Positions 12,758 through 19,048 of a stretch of 19,048 nucleotides of DNA are shown in pieces (within the stretch, counting starts at the first letter, position 1; the number at the start of each line of letters is the position of its first letter). The translations under genes and the position numbers were made by a program. Source of the stretch: an uncultured Robinsoniella sp. (lineage in GTDB: Bacteria > Bacillota > Clostridia > Lachnospirales > Lachnospiraceae); assembly GCA_900539655.1 (NCBI GenBank), contig UQCR01000124.1:1-19048 (forward strand). Direction: 5' to 3'. The notes under the pieces were generated by a model. That model was given only the letters and a program-made list of their open reading frames with translations, was not told where the DNA came from and made no database searches.

Positions 12758-13894
12758 TTATATCAGCGTATCAAAATACTTCTCAATAAACCGCATCCCA
12801 ATCCCAACTGCAGAAGCTTCCCGTTCATACCGGCAAGTCTGCAGATAAGTAGTGTCGTTATCAAAAGGATCCAGTTTCACTACCTTCTTATTGAGATCCA
12901 TAATATATTTTTTCAAATAGCCTCCCACATATCCGCCTAATATGATGTCACAGTCAAATACCATACGTAAGTCTGTCACCAGAACAGCCAGGTCTTCCAG
13001 ATATTTTTCCCAGACCTTCTTTGATCCTTCATCCCCGGTTTGAAGCTGATCGAAAAAGCTTTCCAGACTTCCATTCCCATGACCAGTCAAAACTCTTGCA
13101 GAACAATAGACATCCGCACAGCCCTTTTTACCGCAATAACATTTTGTGCCATTTCGTACCAGATTCATATGTCCAAATTCTGCACTTCGGTAATGTTCCC
13201 CTGTATAGATCCTTTGGTTGATATAAACACAGCCGCCTACCGTGTCACTGAGTGAAACATAGACCGCATCCTTATCCCGATTCGCAAATTCCGCAATTGC
13301 CGCACTGTTGGCATCATTTTCATAGTACACGTCATACTCGAACAACTGACTTAAATTTTTCAGACTCACATTACTCACTTTCAGGACATGTGAAGTAATA
13401 ATCAACTGGTTTTGTGCGTCAATAATTCCAGGAACGGAAATCCCCACCCCAAGAATCTTATTACGTTCAATCCCGCTTTCCTTGAGAAAACAGGCAAAAT
13501 TTTCATACAGCGCTTCATAATAATCAAGCGTATTTTCATAAGCGCTGCGGATTCTCTTCTGGCTTAGTAAATTACCTTTTAAATCAATGAATACATAACT
13601 GATATGATTGCGGGTGATATCAATACCCGCTGCATACATAATATGATCCGCTATGGACAAGCCTTTTGCCTTACGGCCTCCCGTAGACTGGTATTCATTC
13701 CCTTCGGTTACAATTCCAAGCTGGATGAGTTCCTTTATATTTTTAAATACAGTCGGCATACTCAGATCCAGCTTTGAGGCTATTTCTGCTTTCGATATCT
13801 CTTTGCAGTTTAAAATGCATTTTGCTATTCTCACTTTATTGGACTGTCTGCTTTCATCCACACCGTTTACTACCATACATACTCTCGCTTTCAT
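12758..13894 (-). CDS. ROK-family transcription regulator (NagC/XylR type)
   Basis: A 378-residue protein with an N-terminal winged helix (residues ~17-80: SKAEIASKLDLSMPTVFKNI and the wing TGGRKAKGLS) and a C-terminal ROK sugar-kinase-like domain. The domain has AAGIDITRNHISYVFIDLKG (ATPase phosphate-1 region), the catalytic-type Asp194 in YENDANSAA, His242 in EFGHMNL, and the Cys-rich zinc motif CYCGKKGC (252-259). The phosphate loop is altered (SDTVGGCVYIN instead of GxGIGxG), so it probably binds a sugar as effector rather than phosphorylating it. It follows the short-chain dehydrogenase by 82 bp on the same strand. A palindrome lies between the two genes. ATG at 13876 (codon 7), with GAGAG upstream, is an alternative start. 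Confidence 0.9.
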   Translation of the reverse strand: MKARVCMVVNGVDESRQSNKVRIAKCILNCKEISKAEIASKLDLSMPTVFKNIKELIQLGIVTEGNEYQSTGGRKAKGLSIADHIMYAAGIDITRNHISYVFIDLKGNLLSQKRIRSAYENTLDYYEALYENFACFLKESGIERNKILGVGISVPGIIDAQNQLIITSHVLKVSNVSLKNLSQLFEYDVYYENDANSAAIAEFANRDKDAVYVSLSDTVGGCVYINQRIYTGEHYRSAEFGHMNLVRNGTKCYCGKKGCADVYCSARVLTGHGNGSLESFFDQLQTGDEGSKKVWEKYLEDLAVLVTDLRMVFDCDIILGGYVGGYLKKYIMDLNKKVVKLDPFDNDTTYLQTCRYEREASAVGIGMRFIEKYFDTLI

Positions 13895-13903
13895 AAAATG
13901 TTA

Positions 13904-13920
13904 TATAAAAGCATTTTATA
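13904..13920. promoter_or_regulatory. Palindrome just upstream of the ROK gene, candidate operator
   Basis: TATAAAA (13904-13910), GCA, TTTTATA (13914-13920). It shares the TAAAAGC..TTTTA core with the palindrome at the dehydrogenase promoter (14796-14809), which suggests one regulator, most likely the ROK protein, binds both. Confidence 0.5.
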
Positions 13921-13976
13921 CCAACGGCATGATTTTTGCAAGAAATGCCCATTACATTATTATCTAAACATTCTAA

Positions 13977-14741
13977 TTACTGTGCCACATACCCTCCATC
14001 CACGATCACATCAGACCCGGTCGTATATCCAGCTGCATCACATGCCAGATACAATATTGCTGGAATTAACTCTTCCGGTTTACCCATACGGTGGTAAGGC
14101 ATCAGAGGCATCCAGGCGTTCTTTAATTCCTGAGGTGTATCAGCGGACATAGGCGTACCAATATAGCCCGGACTCAAACTGTTAACCCGGATTCCATGCT
14201 CTGCCCATTCAATCGCCAGAGACCTGGTCATGTGCATAACCCCAGCTTTAGATGCATTATAAGATGCCTGCCACTGGGGAATATTAACAATCGTTCCGGA
14301 CATAGATGCCATATTGATAATACTGCCCTTTGTACCAGTCTCTATCATTCTTCTACCTGCAGCTCTTGCCACAATATATTCTCCTGTCAGATTGACATCA
14401 ATCACCTGCCTCCACTCTTCAATAGAAGCCTCCAATGTATCCTTATGTATACAAATTCCCGCATTGTTAAATACAATGTCAATATGTCCAAAACGTTCCA
14501 TAATGAGGTCCATTGCCTTCTCAACCGCCTCCTCATCTGTTACATTAGCCGTAATACTATATGCTTTGCCTCCTTCCCCTTCAATCATCCTGACCGTTTC
14601 CGAAGAATCAGTCTTTCCCATAATGACTACTTCGGCTCCTGCCTTTGCAAGTGCAACGGCGATTACCTGGCCAATTCCTACTCTCCCGCCGGTTACCAGT
14701 GCTATTTTCCCCTCTAACCCAAAAATACAATCCAAATACAT
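13977..14741 (-). CDS. Short-chain dehydrogenase/reductase (SDR), classical type
   Basis: A 254-residue NAD(P)-dependent oxidoreductase of the classical SDR type. The nucleotide-binding TGGRVGIG is at 17-24 and NNAG at 92-95. The catalytic set is Asn117, Ser148, Tyr161 and Lys165 (YNASK). SPGYIGTPMS and the C-terminal TGSDVIVDGGY are normal. Similarity in style to gluconate 5-dehydrogenase and sorbitol/arabinitol dehydrogenase SDRs, together with a ROK regulator downstream, suggests sugar-alcohol or sugar-acid metabolism; the substrate is not known. I start at ATG 14741 because AAAGGAG lies 8 bp before it; the frame could extend eight codons up without an RBS. A perfect consensus promoter precedes it and a palindrome sits on the transcription start region. 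Confidence 0.93.
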   Translation of the reverse strand: MYLDCIFGLEGKIALVTGGRVGIGQVIAVALAKAGAEVVIMGKTDSSETVRMIEGEGGKAYSITANVTDEEAVEKAMDLIMERFGHIDIVFNNAGICIHKDTLEASIEEWRQVIDVNLTGEYIVARAAGRRMIETGTKGSIINMASMSGTIVNIPQWQASYNASKAGVMHMTRSLAIEWAEHGIRVNSLSPGYIGTPMSADTPQELKNAWMPLMPYHRMGKPEELIPAILYLACDAAGYTTGSDVIVDGGYVAQ

Positions 14742-14795
14742 TATTGTTTCTCCTTTCCGCCTCATAAATATTTCCTCATATTCTATATTTCTTTT

Positions 14796-14809
14796 ATAAA
14801 AGCTTTTAT
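14796..14809. promoter_or_regulatory. Palindromic operator candidate at the SDR transcription start
   Basis: ATAAAAGCTTTTAT is a perfect 14-bp palindrome located about +5 to +20 relative to the promoter at 14822-14850, a repressor position. The core matches the palindrome before the ROK gene. Confidence 0.5.
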
Positions 14810-14821
14810 TTAAGTATTTGT

Positions 14822-14850
14822 ATTATACTATGTTATTTTTTACATGTCAA
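14822..14850 (-). promoter_or_regulatory. Consensus sigma-A promoter of the SDR-ROK operon
   Basis: On the minus strand TTGACA (14850-14845), 17 bp, TATAAT (14827-14822): a full match to the sigma-A consensus. Such a strong promoter fits with repression by the downstream ROK protein. Confidence 0.85.
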
Positions 14851-14914
14851 TCCGCTATTATGTACAAATTAAAAATAGAGTTTCCCAGTTTTAAACCAGT
14901 AATTTATATCTTTT

Positions 14915-14949
14915 ACACAAAAATAGAGTGGCACAGACTTCTGTGTCAC
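14915..14949 (-). terminator. Terminator of the TetR-reductase-aph operon
   Basis: On the minus strand GTGACACAGA pairs with TCTGTGCCAC (stem spanning 14928-14949, one G-T pair, tight loop), followed by TCTATTTTTGTG. It lies about 40 bp past the pseudogene stop codon. Confidence 0.75.
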
Positions 14950-14987
14950 CCTAATAATTTATGAATCCTGTATCTCTAACTGCTCTA

Positions 14988-15277
14988 TCAAAACAGCTCA
15001 TCTAATAAAATGTAATATTTAATCCGCTTCCAATCCGGTTCTATTCCCAACTTTTCAAATAGCAGATCCGGATTAAAATCTTCATATATTTTCCCACCAT
15101 ACCTGCCTTCAAAGTTATGCTTTAAGCTTCGGTAGCAAAGTGCAATATCCTGATATTTATCTGCGATACCATATCATCAAAACAGATAACCTGGGAATCA
15201 GACATTCCGGTTTCGTCTATGGTATATGGCCGGGAACCGATTATATTTTCTATTTTTAACGGGATTTCCATTTTCAT
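14988..15277 (-). pseudogene. Aminoglycoside 3'-phosphotransferase (APH(3')-like) remnant with large internal deletion
   Basis: Two frames together give the two ends of an APH(3') kinase. From ATG 15277, with RBS AGAGGTG, frame one reads to TGMSDSQVICFDDMV, the opening of the nucleotide-binding lobe. Near 15165 the homology jumps to another frame: ADKYQDIALCYRS, then LFEKLGIEPDWKRIKYYILL and DELF before TGA (14990-14988). The latter closely matches the C-terminus of APH(3')-III as I remember it (DIAFC.RS, GIKPDWEKIKYYILLDELF). An intact gene is about 265 codons; only about 95 codons of sequence remain, so roughly 500 bp are missing, including the catalytic HGD loop. The remnant is 17 bp behind the reductase gene in a TetR-controlled operon. 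It cannot encode an active enzyme. Confidence 0.88.
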
Positions 15278-15294
15278 TTTTCACCTCTTTTCGC

Positions 15295-15954
15295 TCAGCT
15301 CTTCCACGGCCTTGTCTTATCTGTCCATCCTTGATTTACCCACCAGTCCCGATCCACCGGATTCCAGGCAGCGCCGGGACTGGACTGCATTTTTCTAAAA
15401 ACATAAAAGAACAGCTTTCCCCTGAGACTGGCCCTGGGACGCTTAGCCCGCTGCCGGACTTTGGCAGCTATTCGTGCGGCACTGCGCTCCAGCATATCCC
15501 TCTTCTCTGCTTTCATATCAGATACCCCCATGGCATTGCTGACAAAGGGAAAACAGTAAACCCTTGATACACTCATCCATTTGAGCTGTCTGGCAAGAGA
15601 ACGGGCAGTATGTCCGGCAGGCGCTCCCGCAGAAGAACAGAATACCACACCAATTTTTTTAAACATCCCACCATAAGGCCTGTGCGTTACCCAGCGATAC
15701 GCCATATGGTCCAGGAAATTTTTCATAGAACCGCTCATTGCCGCGGCTATCGGCTGTACTTTTTGGGCGGAGGGACAATTTCCTTCTCCTTTTATAAAAC
15801 AACTGTTGCAGCCGCAGCAAAAATCCGGACCATCCTTGGGCAGAAAAAATTCTCTGATTTCATCCTGATCATCTGCCAGGTGTTTCAGCACTTCTCTGGT
15901 CATAGTGTAGGTCACCCCTTTGTGTGACTGCCCATGTATAACGGTAATATTCAT
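15295..15954 (-). CDS. Flavodoxin-fold NAD(P)H reductase-like protein with an internal deletion
   Basis: A 219-residue protein of the NADPH-dependent FMN reductase / iron-sulfur flavoprotein type. It starts with VIHGQSHKGVTYTM, the FMN phosphate-binding loop. CCGCNSC (46-52) is the usual Cys cluster after the FFLPKDGPDF strand, and GNCP and LDHMAYRWVTHRP follow. Between IAAAM (69-73) and SGSMKNFLDH, relatives carry a segment of about 16-20 residues with a strand ending in SPVY that contacts the flavin. Here it is missing cleanly in frame, so flavin binding is doubtful. The TetR gene upstream ends 4 bp before this ATG, and GGGAGG within the TetR 3' end is the RBS. The tail from ~165 is basic and typical of the clostridial subgroup. 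A decaying gene is possible. Confidence 0.8.
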   Translation of the reverse strand: MNITVIHGQSHKGVTYTMTREVLKHLADDQDEIREFFLPKDGPDFCCGCNSCFIKGEGNCPSAQKVQPIAAAMSGSMKNFLDHMAYRWVTHRPYGGMFKKIGVVFCSSAGAPAGHTARSLARQLKWMSVSRVYCFPFVSNAMGVSDMKAEKRDMLERSAARIAAKVRQRAKRPRASLRGKLFFYVFRKMQSSPGAAWNPVDRDWWVNQGWTDKTRPWKS

Positions 15955-15958
15955 CCTC

Positions 15959-16588
15959 TCATCCTCCCGTCTTGCGGTACAACCGGTTAAACTGCCGGAT
16001 ATGCTGTTCCAGCATCTTCAGAGCCTCCGCTTCGCGCTTTGGCTGGCAGTCGCACATTGTCAGCAGCAAATACAACGGTGCATAAAAATGAAGTGCCATG
16101 GTTTGCGTATTTTCCTGTTTAAAAATGCCCATACCTGCCAGCAGTCCAAATAGCATACCCTGATAAGACAGCGGATCATCTGCATATTGTCTGGCATACA
16201 GATCCGCCAGTGTCTTATTGTGATACTGCTCTATTGTCAACAGCTTGCGGAATTTGCAGACAAATTCATCATGGAGAAAATACAAAAATAAATCTTTACC
16301 CATTTGAATCAACTGTTCTTCTGAAATTCCGGTATAGACATTTAAGTCCAATTTTGCTTCAACGCCATTGATCTCCATGCTAGCAGTCTGTTGTCTGTAT
16401 CGCTCAGCCATTTCATTCAGAATTGCATTAAAGATATCCTGCTTACTTTTGTAATGCTTATATAAAGAGGGCGCCTTAATCCCTACCGCTTCTGCAATCT
16501 GCCCTACGCTGACCGCATCAAAGCCTTTTTCCGAAAATAACATTAAGGCTTTCTCCAGAATTTTTCTTTTTGTAGTTACCGTTTCCAT
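15959..16588 (-). CDS. TetR/AcrR-family transcription repressor
   Basis: A 209-residue repressor with an N-terminal helix-turn-helix (residues ~8-55: RKILEKALMLFSEKGFDAVS, VGQIAEAVGIKAPSLYKHYK, then SKQDIFNAIL) and a helical ligand-binding C-terminus. The ATG at 16588 is preferred (AAGGGGGA eight bases before); a GTG two codons upstream lies too close to the RBS. It is the first gene of a three-gene leftward unit (TetR, flavodoxin-fold reductase, aph remnant). The promoter is covered by two copies of an AGGCTA-type palindrome, indicating autorepression relieved by a small molecule. The inducer is unknown. Confidence 0.92.
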   Translation of the reverse strand: METVTTKRKILEKALMLFSEKGFDAVSVGQIAEAVGIKAPSLYKHYKSKQDIFNAILNEMAERYRQQTASMEINGVEAKLDLNVYTGISEEQLIQMGKDLFLYFLHDEFVCKFRKLLTIEQYHNKTLADLYARQYADDPLSYQGMLFGLLAGMGIFKQENTQTMALHFYAPLYLLLTMCDCQPKREAEALKMLEQHIRQFNRLYRKTGG

Positions 16589-16607
16589 TGCCACATCCCC
16601 CTTTTTT

Positions 16608-16626
16608 AGCTAATAATCATTAGCCT
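16608..16626. promoter_or_regulatory. TetR operator 2
   Basis: GCTAAT (16609-16614), AATC, ATTAGC (16619-16624), a perfect palindrome just downstream of the -10 and before the RBS. Its half-site is shared with operator 1. Confidence 0.65.
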
Positions 16627-16627
16627 C

Positions 16628-16657
16628 ATTATAGGCTAATCATTGATAGCCTGTCAA
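16628..16657 (-). promoter_or_regulatory. TetR operon promoter with overlapping operator 1 (16633-16652)
   Basis: On the minus strand TTGACA (16657-16652), 18 bp, TATAAT (16633-16628). The spacer is itself the palindrome AGGCTA (16633-16638)-N8-TAGCCT (16647-16652), so a bound repressor would block the promoter directly. From here to 16836 on the right I see nothing recognisable. Confidence 0.8.
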
Positions 16658-16836
16658 CCGTTTTTCTTTTTGAATGATAATGATTAAGATTAACTTTTGG
16701 TTTGAGAGTACATTTACCTATACACATTGAAGTAAGCTATTAAAATGTCGGCAGTCAGGGCAGCTGCCATAGCTTTGAAACCTGAATTTACGAACTTGAT
16801 GTGGGAGGGATTTGCATTTATAATAGAGAGAATGAA

Positions 16837-16974
16837 ATGTCTTGGATTGCTATTGTAAAGGAATCAAACCATATCCATTTTCTCTCTCAGGAGCGAAGAG
16901 AATGTGCAAAAAACCTTTATAAAATCCATCATTTCCTTACTATATCAAAAAATCCCGATAAGGAGAAACTATGA
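16837..16974 (+). CDS. Small ORF overlapping the methyltransferase start (possible gene remnant)
   Basis: A 45-codon frame starts at ATG 16837 and ends at TGA 16972-16974, overlapping the methyltransferase ATG as ATGA, the usual sign of translational coupling. The frame stays open upstream to about 16783 without a start codon, and the composition is protein-like (IYELDVGGICIYNRENEMSW, later LSQERRECAKNLYKIHHF). I do not recognise the family. No RBS is evident at 16837. It could be the 3' end of a decayed gene that once formed an operon with the methyltransferase. Confidence 0.35.
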   Translation: MSWIAIVKESNHIHFLSQERRECAKNLYKIHHFLTISKNPDKEKL

Positions 16975-17765
16975 GTAAAAAAAGTATTATTGGTGGTGGG
17001 GAAGTAGGAGAATTAACCACTTCGGATATGGACATTGAGACTGCCCACAGGGCAAATACCAACTTCTGGAATACCATTGGAAGTGAGTTTTTAGGCGTTA
17101 CGGCACTGCCTGACTATGGTGCATTCGTTTCAGAAGAAAAACTGCATTTATTTGGCGATGTAACAGATAAGAAATTACTGGAAATCGGCTGTGGCAACGG
17201 TCATTCATTAAAATATATCTTCGATAAAGGAGCGTCGGAACTATGGGGAACAGATATTTCACCCATGCAGCTAGAGAGAACAAAGGAGTTTCTGGCATCA
17301 CAGAGTATTAATGCCAGCCTTGTTTGTGCACCAATGGAAAGTGAGAGCGGCATACCCAAACAATATTTTGATTATGTCTATTCTGTATATGCTATCGGAT
17401 GGACCACCGACCTCAATCAGACCTTCAAAAATATAGCCTCCTACCTGAAAAAAGATGGCATTTTCATATTCAGCTGGTCCCATCCAATCCATAAATGCGT
17501 ATCTGTGGAAAACAATGAACTTATCTTCCGTAATTCCTATTTTGATGAGTCGTGGTATTCCGTTGCTTTGGAAGATAAAGAAATTATGTTATCAAACCGC
17601 AAACTCTCAACCTATGTCAATGCATTATCCTCTAATGGGTTCACAATAGAACAAATGATAGAGGAAACAGATGAAGATATCCTGAATGCAAATATGGCAG
17701 ATGATTTTAGCAATAAAGCTAAAATGCTCCCGGTTACTTTTATAATAAAAGCACGGAAGCTTTAA
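16971..17765 (+). CDS. Class I SAM-dependent methyltransferase (UbiE/Methyltransf_11 type)
   Basis: A 264-residue cytosolic methyltransferase. Motif I, LLEIGCGNGHS (69-79), binds S-adenosylmethionine; motif II-like ELWGTDISPMQLERTK follows, and FDYVYSVYAIGWTTD with FKNIASYLKKDGIFIFSWSH give motifs IV-VI of the Rossmann-like fold. The N-terminal stretch with HRANTNFWNTIGSEF is typical of small-molecule methyltransferases of this group. The length is normal. AAGGAG lies 6 bp before the ATG, whose bases overlap the stop of the preceding small ORF. The substrate is unknown. A second methyltransferase from a different subgroup lies downstream, under its own promoter. Confidence 0.9.
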   Translation: MSKKSIIGGGEVGELTTSDMDIETAHRANTNFWNTIGSEFLGVTALPDYGAFVSEEKLHLFGDVTDKKLLEIGCGNGHSLKYIFDKGASELWGTDISPMQLERTKEFLASQSINASLVCAPMESESGIPKQYFDYVYSVYAIGWTTDLNQTFKNIASYLKKDGIFIFSWSHPIHKCVSVENNELIFRNSYFDESWYSVALEDKEIMLSNRKLSTYVNALSSNGFTIEQMIEETDEDILNANMADDFSNKAKMLPVTFIIKARKL

Positions 17766-17806
17766 AGAATTGCAGTATTCTATCATATCCATATATCAAA
17801 TGCCCA

Positions 17807-17835
17807 TTGACAAAACCATTTCCCTAATGTAAAAT
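17807..17835 (+). promoter_or_regulatory. Promoter of the second methyltransferase leader
   Basis: TTGACA (17807-17812), 17 bp, TAAAAT (17830-17835). It begins a leader of about 250 nt. Immediately after it ATCACC-CTATT pairs with AATAG-AAAA-GGTGAT (17834-17875 region), the first of several hairpins in the leader; another is AGCTG-TTAGTT-CAGCT near 17955-17970. Confidence 0.7.
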
Positions 17836-18034
17836 CACCCTATTAACTATAATAGAAAAGGTGATGGAAATCCGGCGCGCCAGATGACTGCAGAATCAGC
17901 AGCATGGGTGTGGCTGGAAAAGAGTAGATAAAATCAATTTCATAGGGTAGCATGGAGCTGTTAGTTCAGCTTATTTTGTGTACCTTATGTTTGGTTTTAT
18001 GTTACTCTTCACTTTTCTTCATCTTGCGAGGATT

Positions 18035-18066
18035 AGCCGTAGAGTACATTCTACGGCTTTTCTTTA
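18035..18066 (+). terminator. Attenuator-like terminator directly before the methyltransferase RBS
   Basis: AGCCGTAGA (18035-18043), GTACAT, TCTACGGCT (18050-18058), then TTTTCTTT. It sits inside the transcript, 13 bp before the AAAGGAG of the methyltransferase, so it would stop transcription unless overcome. A hydrophobic frame from ATG 17952 (MELLVQLILCTLCLVLC...) runs through it in frame with the methyltransferase. A second frame from 17978 also crosses it. Confidence 0.7.
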
Positions 18067-18092
18067 TGCCCAAATCGAAAGGAGAAATTATT

Positions 18093-18938
18093 ATGTATGA
18101 CGAACTACGCAAATTATTAGAATTACCGGCACTTTATCAGGAAACCGAATCTGCATTTTGGGATGATGATTATATCTCAAAGCAAATGCTGCAGGCGCAC
18201 CTTGACCCCGACTTCAATGGGGCAAGCAGAACATTGGATTTTATTGAAAAGTCCGTGTCCTGGATAAAGAAGATTCTGCCTCCCCAAGGCTATCCCTCTT
18301 TGCTAGACCTTGGCTGCGGCCCCGGTCTATATACGGAACGATTTACAGCATGTGGATATAAAGTAACAGGCGTGGATTTTTCCAGGCGTTCTATCTCCTA
18401 TGCCCGTCAGTCAGCAGAAGAAAATGGTCTGGATATAAATTATTTCCATCAGAATTACCTGACGTTAAATCTGGATGCGCATTTTGATCTTGCAACAATG
18501 ATTTATTGTGATTACGGCGCACTCTCAGAGGCAAACAGACGCATTGTATTGAGACAAATTTTTAAGCATCTTAAGCCCGGTGGTAAGCTGTTATTAGATG
18601 TGTTTTCCATGGAGAAATACAACGGTTTTTGTGAGCAGCAAACCTGGGAACTGTTCCAAAGTGCCGGGTTCTGGCGTGAAAAAGAACATATTGTTCTAAA
18701 TAGAAATTGCAAATATGGAGCAAATGTCACACTGGAGCAGATAATTGTTGCAGAGGGTCATGACCTGAAATCCTATTATCTGTGGAACAGCTGCTTTACA
18801 GAAACGTCTCTGATGCAGGAAGGAGAGGAAGCAGGCTTCCAGATATGGGGTGTGTACGGTGATGTGGCTGGAAGCCCATGCAATGAAAAAAGCCCTACTA
18901 TCGCTATTCTTCTAAAAAAACCTCTTGCAAACAAATAA
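18093..18938 (+). CDS. Class I SAM-dependent methyltransferase (Methyltransf_25 type)
   Basis: A 281-residue methyltransferase: motif I LLDLGCGPGLY (70-80), acidic motif II end VTGVDFS (91-97), MIYCDYGALSE as motif IV and LKPGGKLLLDVFSM as motif VI. The C-terminal half (about 180-280) is of the kind seen in clostridial methyltransferases of unknown substrate. I chose ATG 18093 because AAAGGAG lies 8 bp before it and the product then starts like its relatives (MYDELRKLLELP). The same frame is open to ATG 17952, which would add 47 hydrophobic residues and read through a terminator hairpin; I regard this as leader. It has its own promoter at 17807 and probably attenuation control. A resistance or rRNA/drug modification role is possible but unproven. 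Confidence 0.9.
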   Translation: MYDELRKLLELPALYQETESAFWDDDYISKQMLQAHLDPDFNGASRTLDFIEKSVSWIKKILPPQGYPSLLDLGCGPGLYTERFTACGYKVTGVDFSRRSISYARQSAEENGLDINYFHQNYLTLNLDAHFDLATMIYCDYGALSEANRRIVLRQIFKHLKPGGKLLLDVFSMEKYNGFCEQQTWELFQSAGFWREKEHIVLNRNCKYGANVTLEQIIVAEGHDLKSYYLWNSCFTETSLMQEGEEAGFQIWGVYGDVAGSPCNEKSPTIAILLKKPLANK

Positions 18939-19031
18939 TACCTGATATCCATACCGGGTGTGTGTCTACAAAGTTTATCGCAGCCTTCACTGGGATCTTC
19001 ACAGACACACACCTGGCACAGGTATCAGGTA
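18939..19031. repeat. 29-bp imperfect inverted repeat at the window end
   Basis: 18939-18967 and 19003-19031 are inverted copies over 29 positions with five differences, all transitions. The outer nine bases (TACCTGATA) and inner eleven (GGTGTGTGTCT) match perfectly. The loop has 35 bases. It starts one base after the methyltransferase stop codon. No T-run follows on the plus strand, so it is not a standard terminator. It might be a small mobile repeat or a processed RNA hairpin. Confidence 0.7.
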
Positions 19032-19048
19032 CCTCATTCGTATTTTAA

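Noticed and set aside
12758..13894. ROK protein as an active sugar kinase
   Set aside because: It has an N-terminal DNA-binding domain and an altered phosphate-binding loop, so a regulator is more likely.
14196..14799. Long plus-strand frames inside the SDR gene
   Set aside because: They are antisense shadows of a well-supported SDR with intact catalytic residues; composition is not protein-like.
17842..17940. Cobalamin-riboswitch-like pieces (GGTGATGGAAATCCGGCGC) in the second methyltransferase leader
   Set aside because: The B12 box (GCCACTG type) and the expected flanking stems are not seen, the spacing is wrong, and the gene is not a cobalamin gene. A covariance search would settle it.
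17952..18092. Hydrophobic 47-residue N-terminal extension of the second methyltransferase
   Set aside because: The strong RBS is at 18079-18085, the extension reads through a terminator hairpin, and cytosolic methyltransferases of this type do not carry it.

Overview
The window looks like part of a low-GC Firmicutes chromosome, most likely a gut clostridium of the Lachnospiraceae type. This is an inference from the strong AGGAGG-type ribosome binding sites, the consensus TTGACA/TATAAT promoters, the protein families and the AT-rich intergenic DNA; no rRNA or marker gene fixes the taxon. No tRNA, rRNA, CRISPR array or intact insertion sequence was seen.

Left part (1-3700): the start of an exopolysaccharide/capsule locus read leftward. 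From upstream to downstream it has a helicase-associated-domain protein without a helicase, a polyprenyl-phosphate sugar-1-phosphate transferase, and the first 27 codons of a DUF1972-type glycosyltransferase. Just upstream lies a segment of about 255 bp flanked by 21-bp perfect inverted repeats (2384-2404 and 2660-2680). Next to it is a tyrosine recombinase gene with all its catalytic residues. The best promoter inside the segment (2587-2615) points away from the polysaccharide genes. I read this as an invertible promoter (phase-variation switch), caught in the OFF orientation.

Middle-left (3700-7800): a LytTR response regulator whose phospho-acceptor Asp is Asn; a PAS-PAS-GGDEF diguanylate cyclase with an I-site; and a GNAT acetyltransferase fused to a membrane domain that resembles a degenerate M50 site-2 protease. 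The GNAT gene is preceded by a classic leader: perfect promoter, strong RBS, 21-codon ORF, and a terminator hairpin that begins at the leader stop codon.

Middle (7850-12450): a LysR regulator divergent from a YbaK-type deacylase gene and a PhzF-type gene, with a 27-bp perfect palindrome between them. Then comes a two-gene corrinoid methyl-transfer unit, a URO-D-fold methyltransferase followed by a cobalamin-binding protein, ending at a strong terminator.

Middle-right (12750-14850): a leftward pair, a short-chain dehydrogenase followed by a ROK-family regulator. It is driven by a perfect TTGACA-17-TATAAT promoter, with related AT-rich palindromes at both genes.

Right (14900-19048): a TetR-controlled leftward operon of TetR, a flavodoxin-fold reductase with a missing internal loop, and a decayed aminoglycoside phosphotransferase (APH(3')-like) that keeps only its N- and C-terminal ends. 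Rightward follow a small ORF overlapping a SAM methyltransferase, then a second SAM methyltransferase behind a long leader with a terminator just before its RBS. The window closes with a 29-bp imperfect inverted repeat.
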